This document shows positions 1 through 5,979 of a stretch of DNA of 6,603 nucleotides, piece by piece. The translations under genes and the position numbers were made by a program. Location of the stretch: contig CALJQI010000373.1 in assembly GCA_937980285.1 (NCBI GenBank), positions 1-6,603 of the forward strand. The letters run 5' to 3'. Source of the stretch: an uncultured Gammaproteobacteria bacterium. GTDB lineage: Bacteria; Pseudomonadota; Gammaproteobacteria; GCA-001735895. The notes under the pieces were generated by a model that saw only the letters and a list, made by a program, of their open reading frames with translations, was not told the origin of the DNA and searched no databases. How positions within the stretch are numbered: position 1 is the stretch's first letter; every line of letters begins with the position of its first letter.

Positions 1-1002
1 CGCGGTCGGGTGGTGCGCGAAGTCGTCTATAACGCGCACTCCGTCGATTTCCGCGATTATCTCCTGGCGCCGCCGGACACCGTCGAACCTGCCGAGGGCG
101 TCGAGCGAAGTCTCGATCGATACCCCTGCATGGCGCGCGGCAATGAGCGCGGCGCTGGCGTTCAGAGCGTTGAACTGGCCGGGTTGTGCCAGCGTCAGCG
201 GGTATTTCCTGCGGCTTGCGCGGTGATGTAATCGCCGTTCGGAATCGAGGTAAAAGTCGGCTGCAGGATCACGCGCGGAAAACCCCAGGCGTTCGCTCCA
301 GCAGCCCATCTGCAAAACCGACCGCAGGGCTTCGTCGTCCTGGTTGAAGATAATCTGCGCCGAGGCCGGCAGGGTTCTCACCAGGTGATGAAACTGCCGC
401 TTGATCGCTTCCAGGTCATCGAAAATATCGGCGTGGTCGAATTCCAGGTTGTTCAGGATCAGCGTGCGCGGGTGGTAATGCACGAACTTGGAACGCTTGT
501 CGAACAGCGCCGAATCGTATTCATCCGCTTCGATGACGAAGAACGTTCCGCCGCCAGCCCGGGCCGAGCCGGAAAAATTCTGGCCGACGCCGCCTATCAG
601 GTACCCGGGATCGAGTCCTGCGTCCTCGAGTATCCATGCCAGCATGCTGCTGGTGGTGGTTTTACCGTGCGTGCCGGCGACGGCCAGTACCCAGCGATCG
701 TGCAGCAGGTTCTCGTATAGCCATTGCGGCCCCGAGCAGTAACGCCGTCCTTGCTCGAGGATTGCCTCGAATTGCGGATTACCGCGCGAAATCGCGTTGC
801 CGACGATAAACATGTCGCAGTCCCGCGGCAGGGCATCGGCTTCGTAACCGTTATGCAGCCCGATGCCGGCTCGCTCCAGCTGGGTACTCATCGGCGGATA
901 GACATTCGCATCGGAACCCTCGACCTCGTGCCCGAGCTCACGCGCGATTTGCGCGACGCCGGCCATGAAGGTGCCGCAGATGCCGAGAATATAAATATTC
1001 AC
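1..1002 (-). CDS. mpl: UDP-N-acetylmuramate:L-alanyl-gamma-D-glutamyl-meso-diaminopimelate ligase, N-terminal 334 codons (partial)
   Basis: Cytoplasmic Mur-ligase-family enzyme that joins the recycled tripeptide L-Ala-gamma-D-Glu-meso-DAP to UDP-MurNAc using ATP, returning turned-over murein to peptidoglycan synthesis. Seen: the N-terminal nucleotide-fold start NIYILGICGTFMAG (residues 2-15) with GSDANVYPPMS (29-39), the ATP-binding P-loop GTHGKTTT (110-117), the central-domain block FFVIEADEYD (154-163), NNLEFDHADIFDD (184-196), and DDFAHHPT (about 326-333) opening the C-terminal domain. These match Mpl rather than MurC, from my knowledge of the family. The family is about 450 residues, so roughly the last quarter lies beyond the left edge. 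The start is a GTG whose bases form a GTGA overlap with the stop of the upstream membrane-protein gene. No good Shine-Dalgarno site precedes it, so it is probably translated by coupling. One arginine-rich stretch (residues 255-266) looks unlike the family. Confidence 0.95.
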   Translation of the reverse strand, partial: MNIYILGICGTFMAGVAQIARELGHEVEGSDANVYPPMSTQLERAGIGLHNGYEADALPRDCDMFIVGNAISRGNPQFEAILEQGRRYCSGPQWLYENLLHDRWVLAVAGTHGKTTTSSMLAWILEDAGLDPGYLIGGVGQNFSGSARAGGGTFFVIEADEYDSALFDKRSKFVHYHPRTLILNNLEFDHADIFDDLEAIKRQFHHLVRTLPASAQIIFNQDDEALRSVLQMGCWSERLGFSARDPAADFYLDSERRLHHRASRRKYPLTLAQPGQFNALNASAALIAARHAGVSIETSLDALGRFDGVRRRQEIIAEIDGVRVIDDFAHHPTA

Positions 1003-1511
1003 CAGTAAAACCAGATCAGGATGAATTGATAAAACACGTAATAATTGAACGCTATCATAGCCGAAAGATGCGTTGGAATTTCAAGCGCTCGCTTAAAAAC
1101 CAGCGACATGGCCGCCAGGTTCCACAGCAGCAACAGGTAGAACAACGGATTTTGCAGCTGACTTTCGTAATCCGTGTCGATCTGGTTGAGCCCGATGGCG
1201 AGCAGCGTCATCAGCATGTTGATGCCGACCATGGCCGAGAAGGTTTGCTGAAACCTCGGCATCAGTTTTTTCCAGCGCAGGCCGGTAGCGACGAACAGTG
1301 CCAGCAGGATCAGCTCCAGGGTCAAATGGGCGGCGAGCTCGGCAAAGCCGCGCTCTTCGTCGACCAGTCCGAGGCAGAGCAGGTAGTACAGGAGTATGGT
1401 CAGCGTTGTGCAATAGGCATTGCAGGGCAGCCGTTCGGGGCTGGAAAGAAACAGGCACATGGAAACGTATTGCTTGAGGCTTGAAAGCCATGGCCTGAGG
1501 ATATTCTGCAT
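999..1511 (-). CDS. conserved-looking hypothetical inner-membrane protein, four to five membrane segments
   Basis: Function unknown. From the ATG at 1511 it is 170 residues. A short amphipathic N-terminus (NILRPWLSSLKQYVSMCLF, residues 3-21) is followed by hydrophobic stretches at about 33-50, 61-78, 90-108, 122-139 and 149-168, with charged residues in the connecting loops, as in a polytopic inner-membrane protein. I recall similar small membrane proteins, loosely Yip1-like in layout, beside envelope genes in other gammaproteobacteria, but cannot assign a family by eye. Possible upstream starts in frame are ATG at 1520 and TTG at 1541. I prefer 1511 because 1520 lies inside a -10-like element. 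No start has a clear Shine-Dalgarno. The stop overlaps the mpl start (GTGA), so the two are co-transcribed and probably translationally coupled. The opposite strand is also open (about 1026-1484), but its product is Gln/Arg-rich and looks like a mirror of this gene. Confidence 0.82.
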   Translation of the reverse strand: MQNILRPWLSSLKQYVSMCLFLSSPERLPCNAYCTTLTILLYYLLCLGLVDEERGFAELAAHLTLELILLALFVATGLRWKKLMPRFQQTFSAMVGINMLMTLLAIGLNQIDTDYESQLQNPLFYLLLLWNLAAMSLVFKRALEIPTHLSAMIAFNYYVFYQFILIWFYW

Positions 1512-1518
1512 GGCCGAC

Positions 1519-1546
1519 ATAATAGCGGGTTGAGGCCGCAAAACAA
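1519..1546 (-). promoter_or_regulatory. candidate sigma-70 promoter for the membrane protein-mpl pair
   Basis: Read on the minus strand: a -35-like TTGTTT (1546-1541), a 16-base spacer and a -10-like TATTAT (1524-1519). Transcription would start near 1511-1513, essentially at the ATG at 1511, implying a leaderless or nearly leaderless mRNA. Assigned by eye only. Confidence 0.4.
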
Positions 1547-1574
1547 TGCCAGGCTGCGGCTTGCGGAAAATGAA

Positions 1575-1602
1575 TGTGGAAAAATTGCCAGTTGGTTATA
1601 AT
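1575..1602 (+). promoter_or_regulatory. candidate sigma-70 promoter for glyQS and downstream genes
   Basis: A perfect -10 hexamer TATAAT lies at 1597-1602. The -35 region at proper spacing (about 1574-1580, around TGTGGA) is a poor match to TTGACA. The bases right after the -10 are GC-rich (CCCCGGC, 1603-1609). With a start near 1609 the leader before glyQ would be only about 19 bases and carries no obvious Shine-Dalgarno. A weak -35 with a GC-rich discriminator is a layout known from promoters under stringent (ppGpp) control; that regulation is an inference here. Confidence 0.5.
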
Positions 1603-1627
1603 CCCCGGCTTTTGGCCAGTAAAATAA

Positions 1628-2551
1628 ATGAACGACGAATCCGCGACCGATTTACATAGCTTTCAGGGGCTGATCCAGACCCTGCAAAACTACTGGTCCG
1701 AACAGGGATGCGTAATTATGCAGCCGTTGGACATGGAGGTTGGCGCCGGCACCTTTCACCCGGCTACCTTTATTCGCGCGATCGGCCCGGAGCCCTGGCG
1801 TGCCGCTTACGTACAGCCGAGCCGGCGCCCGACCGACGGGCGCTACGGCGAGAACCCGAACCGCCTGCAGCATTACTTCCAGTTCCAGGTTTTGCTCAAG
1901 CCATCGCCCGATAATTTCCAGGAACTTTATCTAGGCTCGCTGGAAGCGCTCGGATTCGACATGCTGGTGCACGACGTTCGTTTCGTCGAGGATAACTGGG
2001 AATCGCCCACGCTCGGCGCCTGGGGGCTGGGCTGGGAAGTCTGGTTGAACGGCATGGAGGTAACCCAGTTCACCTACTTCCAGCAGGTTGGCGGCCTCGA
2101 GTGCCAGCCAGTCTCGGGCGAGATCACCTATGGCATCGAACGCCTGGCGATGTACATGCAGGGCGTGGACAGTATTTTCGACCTGGTGTGGACGCGAGGA
2201 CCGCAGGGGGAGGTGACCTATGGCGATATTTATCATCAGAACGAAGTCGAACAATCCACTTTTAATTTTGAAATAGCCGACACCGATACGCTGTTCAGCT
2301 GGTTCGATATGTGCGAAGCGCAGTGCCAGGCGTTGATCGAGAAAAAGCTGCCGCTGCCGGCCTACGAACAGGTGATGAAGGCGTCGCATGCCTTCAACCT
2401 GCTCGACGCGCGTCACGCGATTTCGGTGACCGAGCGGCAACGATTTATTTTGCGCGTGCGTACCTTGTCGCGCGGGGTAGCCGAATCTTACTACGAGTCA
2501 CGCGAGGCACTCGGGTTTCCGCTGATCAAGAGGGAGGCCGGCAATGACTAG
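1628..2551 (+). CDS. glyQ: glycyl-tRNA synthetase, alpha subunit
   Basis: Catalytic-core subunit of the bacterial alpha2beta2 glycyl-tRNA synthetase, which charges tRNA-Gly with glycine using ATP in the cytoplasm. At 307 residues it is close to the usual length (about 300). Seen: QGLIQTLQNYW (13-23), MQPLDMEVGAGTFHP (31-45), the class II motif 2 region from PSRRPTDGRYGENPNRLQHY to about residue 87, FVEDNWESPTLGAWGLGWEV (119-138), NGMEVTQFTYFQQVGGLEC (141-159), the motif 3 block GEITYGIERLAMY (164-176), and the C-terminal ISVTERQRFILRVRTL. The sequence is collinear with E. coli GlyQ as I remember it, with no indel or missing motif. The ATG is the only sensible start; the stretch before it (AGTAAAATAA) has no strong ribosome site. 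The last 8 bases overlap glyS in another frame, so the subunits are made from one mRNA. Confidence 0.99.
   Translation: MNDESATDLHSFQGLIQTLQNYWSEQGCVIMQPLDMEVGAGTFHPATFIRAIGPEPWRAAYVQPSRRPTDGRYGENPNRLQHYFQFQVLLKPSPDNFQELYLGSLEALGFDMLVHDVRFVEDNWESPTLGAWGLGWEVWLNGMEVTQFTYFQQVGGLECQPVSGEITYGIERLAMYMQGVDSIFDLVWTRGPQGEVTYGDIYHQNEVEQSTFNFEIADTDTLFSWFDMCEAQCQALIEKKLPLPAYEQVMKASHAFNLLDARHAISVTERQRFILRVRTLSRGVAESYYESREALGFPLIKREAGND
2531..2537 (+). promoter_or_regulatory. strong Shine-Dalgarno site of glyS inside the end of glyQ
   Basis: AGGGAGG ends 6 bases before the glyS ATG at 2544 and lies within the last codons of glyQ. It fixes the glyS start. It is much stronger than anything in front of glyQ, which may help produce equal amounts of the two subunits despite the downstream position. 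Confidence 0.85.
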
Positions 2552-4610
2552 CGATTGCCTGATCGAAATCGGCACCGAAGAGCTGCCGCCGCGGGCGCTG
2601 CTATCGCTGGCGCGGAGTTTCGCGAACCTGATGCAGACAGCCTTGAGCGACGCCGATCTGGCGCCTGCCGCGGTTGAAGTATTTGCCACGCCCCGACGAC
2701 TGGCGCTGTTGTTGCGTGATACGCCGCCGCGACAGGCAGACCAGGTGATCGATAAACGCGGCCCTGCGCTGGCGGCGGCTTTTGACGACGACGGAAATCC
2801 CTCTCGTGCCGCGCTTGGATTCGCAGGTTCCTGTGGTGTCGAGGTCGATCAGCTCGAGCGCCGCGAAACCGACAAGGGCGCCTGGCTTTATTTCAGCAGC
2901 ACGCAGGCCGGCAAGAGCCTGGCGCAATTGCTGCCGGAACTGCTGGCGGCGGCGCTGGGCGATTTACCGATTCCGAAGCGCATGCGCTGGGGCGAGCGCA
3001 GCGACGACTTCGTACGCCCGGTCAAGTGGCTGTTATTGATGATCGATAGCGAAGTCGTCGATGCCGAGATCTTTGGATTGCGTTCGGCTAATCGAACTTT
3101 CGGGCATCGTTTCCACGCTCCCGGGGCGCTGGAGATTCCTGCGGCCGCCGACTATGAATCACTGCTGCTGTCGCAGGGGCTGGTGATAGCCAGTTTCGAA
3201 AAACGCCGCGACGCGATACGCCACATGGTCGAACAGGAAGCCGCGCGACTGGGCGGCATGGCGCATATCGAAGATGCCTTGCTCGATGAAGTCACCGCGC
3301 TGGTCGAGTACCCGGTCGCGGTTTGCGGCCAGTTCGATATCGAGTTTCTGCAGCTGCCGGCCGAGGTGCTGGTAACGACGATGCAGGAGAACCAGAAGTA
3401 TTTTGCGTTGTTCGACAGCGATGGCGCCCTGCTACCGCATTTTATCGCCATTGCCAATATCGATAGCCGCAGGCCCGAGGTGGTGGCGAGCGGAAACGAG
3501 CGTGTGATCCGGCCCAGGTTTGCCGACGCCGAGTTCTTTTATACCCAGGACCGGAAGCAGGGCCTCGACGCGATGCGTTTTCGCCTCGATTCGGTTGTGT
3601 TCCAGGAAAAGCTCGGCAGCCTTGGCGATAAAACCGCGCGCATCATTCGACTGGCCAAGTATATCGCCAGCCTCACCGGCGGCGACCAGGACCTGGTGCG
3701 CCGCGCGGCCGACCTGTGCAAGGCGGACCTGATGAGCGACATGGTGGGCGAATTTCCGAAGCTGCAGGGACTAATGGGGCGTTACTACTCGCAGTTGCAA
3801 CAGGAAGATCAATCGGTTTGCGACGCCATCGAGCAGCACTATTGGCCTCGCCATGCCGGCGATCAGCTGCCGCGTGGAGCGATTGCACAGTCGCTGGCGT
3901 TGGCCGACCGCCTCGATAGCCTGATCGGCATTTTCGCCATCGGCGAAAAGCCCGGCGGCGACAAGGATCCCTTCGCCCTGCGCCGTGCCGCGCTTGGCGT
4001 GTTGCGCATCATCGTCGAAAACGAGCTGCCGCTGGATCTCAGGGACCTGTGCCAGGTGGCGGCCGATGGTTATTTCAAGAAAATCGAAGCGGCCGTCGTG
4101 ATCGATGATGTCATCGACTACGTTTTCGATCGCCTGCGGGCTTATTACCAGGAACAGGGCATCGGCTTCGACCTGGTCGAGGCCGTGACTTACAACCGCC
4201 CCGGACTGTTACACGATTGCGATAGGCGTATTCGCGCGTTGCAGGAGTTCCAGAATCACGAGGCTTTTACGGCGCTGGCGGCCGCCAACAAACGCATCGC
4301 TAATATCTTAAAGAAACAGGATGGCCCGGCCGCTAAGGTGGATCAGAAGTTACTGTCGGAAACCGCGGAAAAGCAGTTGTACGCGCAGTTGCTCGAACTC
4401 GGGGACGGGGTTGCGAAACAGTTCGCGCAGGGCCAGTATCTGCAGGGACTGGAGCAACTCGCCGAACTTCGCCCCGCGGTAGACCTGTTTTTTGACGAAG
4501 TTATGGTGATGGTTGACGATAATAGTTTGAAAAACAACCGGCTTGCACTACTCGATCAACTGTTGCAAAGTTTCCGTCTAGTCGCCGATTTTTCTCGGCT
4601 ACAGTCCTGA
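2544..4610 (+). CDS. glyS: glycyl-tRNA synthetase, beta subunit
   Basis: The beta subunit partners GlyQ and provides tRNA recognition, including anticodon binding, in the alpha2beta2 enzyme. At 688 residues it matches the family's usual length (E. coli about 689). Seen: the N-terminal signature LIEIGTEELPPRAL (6-19), FATPRRLALLL (47-57), KRGPALAAAFD (70-80), the block KRMRWGERSDDFVRPVKW (145-162), NQKYFALFD followed by IANIDSRRPEVVASGNERVIRPRFADAEFF, then GDKDPFALRRAALGVLRI (472-489), DDVIDYVFDRLRAYYQ, AANKRIANILKK, and a C-terminal DALR-type anticodon-binding segment containing VMVMVDDNSLKNNRLALLD (about 653-671). All blocks are collinear with known GlyS, with no frameshift. The start is set by the AGGGAGG site and the 8-base overlap with glyQ. 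It ends 28 bases before the preferred gmhB start. Confidence 0.99.
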   Translation: MTSDCLIEIGTEELPPRALLSLARSFANLMQTALSDADLAPAAVEVFATPRRLALLLRDTPPRQADQVIDKRGPALAAAFDDDGNPSRAALGFAGSCGVEVDQLERRETDKGAWLYFSSTQAGKSLAQLLPELLAAALGDLPIPKRMRWGERSDDFVRPVKWLLLMIDSEVVDAEIFGLRSANRTFGHRFHAPGALEIPAAADYESLLLSQGLVIASFEKRRDAIRHMVEQEAARLGGMAHIEDALLDEVTALVEYPVAVCGQFDIEFLQLPAEVLVTTMQENQKYFALFDSDGALLPHFIAIANIDSRRPEVVASGNERVIRPRFADAEFFYTQDRKQGLDAMRFRLDSVVFQEKLGSLGDKTARIIRLAKYIASLTGGDQDLVRRAADLCKADLMSDMVGEFPKLQGLMGRYYSQLQQEDQSVCDAIEQHYWPRHAGDQLPRGAIAQSLALADRLDSLIGIFAIGEKPGGDKDPFALRRAALGVLRIIVENELPLDLRDLCQVAADGYFKKIEAAVVIDDVIDYVFDRLRAYYQEQGIGFDLVEAVTYNRPGLLHDCDRRIRALQEFQNHEAFTALAAANKRIANILKKQDGPAAKVDQKLLSETAEKQLYAQLLELGDGVAKQFAQGQYLQGLEQLAELRPAVDLFFDEVMVMVDDNSLKNNRLALLDQLLQSFRLVADFSRLQS

Positions 4611-4627
4611 GCGATGTGTATCAAGAC

Positions 4628-4633
4628 GGGGAG
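4628..4633 (+). promoter_or_regulatory. Shine-Dalgarno site that decides the gmhB start
   Basis: GGGGAG ends 5 bases before the GTG at 4639. The in-frame GTG at 4633 overlaps this site and so cannot use it, and the ATG at 4648 is 14 bases beyond it. The site therefore favours the start at 4639. Confidence 0.65.
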
Positions 4634-4638
4634 TGCTT

Positions 4639-5181
4639 GTGCCTAAAATGGTAATCCTGGACCGAGATGGTGTCATCAACCACCTGATGGATGATGACGT
4701 TACCACCGTTGACGGCTGGGATCCGATCGCGGGCAGCATCGAAGCCATTAACCGGCTTAAGAAAGCCGGCTACCTGGTCACCATCGCGAGTAACCACTCG
4801 GGCGTCTCCCGCGGGCACTATAGTGAGGCGGACTTACAAAAGATGCACGATAAAATGCAGAAGCTGCTTTCGACCCGCGGCGCCAGTGTCGACGGGATTT
4901 TTTACTGCCCTCACGGGCCCGAAGCCAACTGTATTTGCCGCAAGCCCAAGCCCGGGTTGCTATTCCAGATCGCCAAAAAATTCAACATCGACCTCTCGCA
5001 AACGCCGATGGTTGGCGACAATATCAGCGATATCAAGGCGGCCAGGATGGCCAACGCCAAACCGGTGCTGGTGCGTACCGGCAAGGGGGAGTATGTCATG
5101 CAGCATTATCCGGAAGCGCTGGACGTTCCAGTGTATGACGACCTGGCCCATTTCGTTCGCGAAACCCTGCGCCGGAAATAG
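4639..5181 (+). CDS. gmhB: D-glycero-D-manno-heptose 1,7-bisphosphate 7-phosphatase (HAD family)
   Basis: Cytoplasmic HAD-superfamily phosphatase that removes the 7-phosphate of heptose 1,7-bisphosphate in ADP-heptose synthesis for the LPS inner core. From GTG 4639 it has 180 residues, normal for the family. Seen: motif I LDRDGVIN (7-14; nucleophile D8 and acid/base D10), motif II ASNHSG (50-55; S51), the zinc site C90-x-H92 and C98-x-C100 (YCPHG...CIC), motif III RKPKPG (101-106) and motif IV MVGDNISDIKAA (124-135; D127, D131), then VLVRTGKG. Motif II is SNHSG where the family usually reads TNQSG, a Gln-to-His change plus a conservative Thr-to-Ser. The zinc loop is the short form. A longer start at GTG 4633 is possible but overlaps the ribosome site. 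The gene sits between glyS and the acyltransferase, 9 bases before the latter, an arrangement I recall from pseudomonads. Related HAD histidinol-phosphate phosphatases are the main alternative. Confidence 0.9.
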   Translation: MPKMVILDRDGVINHLMDDDVTTVDGWDPIAGSIEAINRLKKAGYLVTIASNHSGVSRGHYSEADLQKMHDKMQKLLSTRGASVDGIFYCPHGPEANCICRKPKPGLLFQIAKKFNIDLSQTPMVGDNISDIKAARMANAKPVLVRTGKGEYVMQHYPEALDVPVYDDLAHFVRETLRRK

Positions 5182-5190
5182 AGACTGCCG

Positions 5191-5952
5191 GTGGTAAATC
5201 CGTTATACAGGCTCTGGTTGGGAATTCGCTCAACGATCTTCTGGATATTCTTTTTACCGATGGTGCTGCTGTTGGCCAGTCTGCTGTCGCTGTCGTTTTT
5301 CATGCCGCTGGGTTTCCGCGTCGGAATCATTCATTTCTGGATCGGCTACAGTCTCGCTTGCCTGCGCCTTTTCTGCGGCCTCGGCTACCAGGTGGAAGGA
5401 CTGGAAAACATTCCCGAACACGGTTTTATCGTCATGAGCAAGCATAGCTCGACCTGGGAAACCATCGCGATACAGCGTTTCTTTCGGCCCATGGTCTGGG
5501 TGGTGAAACGCGAATTGACCTGGATCCCGTTTTTCGGCTGGGCGCTGAAGTCGATGAACGCCATTGCCCTTAACCGGGGCACCGGGCGCAAGGCCATCAA
5601 CCAGCTGGTGCAGGAGAGCCGGAACAGCATGGACAAGGGGCGCATCCTGATGCTGTTTCCCGAGGGTACACGTGTGCCGCCGGGGCAATCCAGGCCGTTC
5701 AAACTGGGCGGCGCCATCGTCTCGCAGCAGACCGGCTACTCGGTATTGCCGATCGCGCATAATGCCGGTGAGTTCTGGCCCCGGCACAGCTGGATCAAGT
5801 GGCCGGGCACCATACGTATCGTAATCGGCAAACCGATAGATCCCGAGGGCAAGAAACCGGAACAAATCATCGAGGAAGTGGCTCGCTGGGTTCGAGCCGA
5901 GTGCGAAAGGATTAGCGATAGCGCGCAGCTACAGCGGCTGGGCGTTCAGTAA
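5191..5952 (+). CDS. plsC: 1-acyl-sn-glycerol-3-phosphate acyltransferase (PlsC/LPLAT family)
   Basis: Inner-membrane enzyme expected to acylate lysophosphatidic acid to phosphatidic acid, the precursor of membrane phospholipids. It has 253 residues. Two hydrophobic segments at about 16-36 and 42-63 anchor the N-terminus. The acyltransferase domain follows: motif I SKHSSTWE (83-90; H85, E90), then VVKRELTWIPFFGWAL (104-119) with INxxALNRG-like MNAIALNRG (122-130), motif III FPEGTR (156-161), and motif IV VLPIAHNAG (185-193). Motif I is HX4E, not the textbook HX4D. From memory this is usual in the KHxSxWET branch that includes the Pseudomonas PA0005-like enzymes, so the gene is probably active. 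The start is GTG 5191, 9 bases after the gmhB stop; its ribosome site (around GAGA, 5181-5184) is weak, suggesting coupling to gmhB. Acyl donor and exact acceptor cannot be told from sequence; a role in lipid remodelling rather than bulk synthesis is possible. Confidence 0.9.
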   Translation: MVNPLYRLWLGIRSTIFWIFFLPMVLLLASLLSLSFFMPLGFRVGIIHFWIGYSLACLRLFCGLGYQVEGLENIPEHGFIVMSKHSSTWETIAIQRFFRPMVWVVKRELTWIPFFGWALKSMNAIALNRGTGRKAINQLVQESRNSMDKGRILMLFPEGTRVPPGQSRPFKLGGAIVSQQTGYSVLPIAHNAGEFWPRHSWIKWPGTIRIVIGKPIDPEGKKPEQIIEEVARWVRAECERISDSAQLQRLGVQ

Positions 5953-5966
5953 TTGCGGTTCGCAAT
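5952..5966 (+). other. short perfect hairpin between the acyltransferase and the barrel gene
   Basis: ATTGCG (5952-5957), a GTT loop and CGCAAT (5961-5966) form a 6-bp perfect stem that begins on the last base of the acyltransferase stop codon and ends one base before the next gene's ribosome site. There is no T-run after it, so it is not a typical intrinsic terminator. It could be chance, a message-stability element or a weak modulator of the downstream ribosome site. Confidence 0.35.
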
Positions 5967-5967
5967 C

Positions 5968-5974
5968 GGTGATC
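5968..5974 (+). promoter_or_regulatory. Shine-Dalgarno site of the barrel-protein gene
   Basis: GGTGATC is complementary to the 3' end of bacterial 16S rRNA (GATCACC) and ends 5 bases before the ATG at 5980. It supports that start and shows the gene can be translated independently of the one before it. Confidence 0.6.
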
Positions 5975-5979
5975 GGCGA

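Noticed and set aside
1026..1484. Plus-strand open frame of about 150 codons opposite the membrane protein
   Set aside because: Its product is Gln/Arg/His-rich without recognisable structure, and the minus-strand frame has clear membrane segments and a coupled overlap with mpl. It is a mirror of the real gene.
1587..1620. GCCAGT repeated at 1587-1592 and 1615-1620 around the glyQ -10 element
   Set aside because: Considered as an operator pair, but six bases twice in a short stretch is weak and the repeats are direct rather than inverted; no known regulator site is recognisable.
1931..2440. Minus-strand open frame of about 170 codons opposite glyQ
   Set aside because: It lies wholly within the highly conserved glyQ coding region and shows no domain of its own.
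4611..4638. Glycine riboswitch, T-box or terminator around glyQS and in the glyS-gmhB gap
   Set aside because: The glyQ leader is far too short for a T-box or riboswitch, and the 28-base gap after glyS has no stem followed by a T-run.
4691..5197. Plus-strand open frame of about 168 codons overlapping gmhB in another frame
   Set aside because: Product is Arg/Ser/Pro-rich and low in pattern, while the gmhB frame has every HAD motif and the zinc site.
5254..5865. Minus-strand open frame of about 200 codons opposite the acyltransferase
   Set aside because: The plus strand carries all PlsC motifs over the same span; the minus frame has no motif, ribosome site or sensible composition. GC-rich codon use keeps the opposite strand open.
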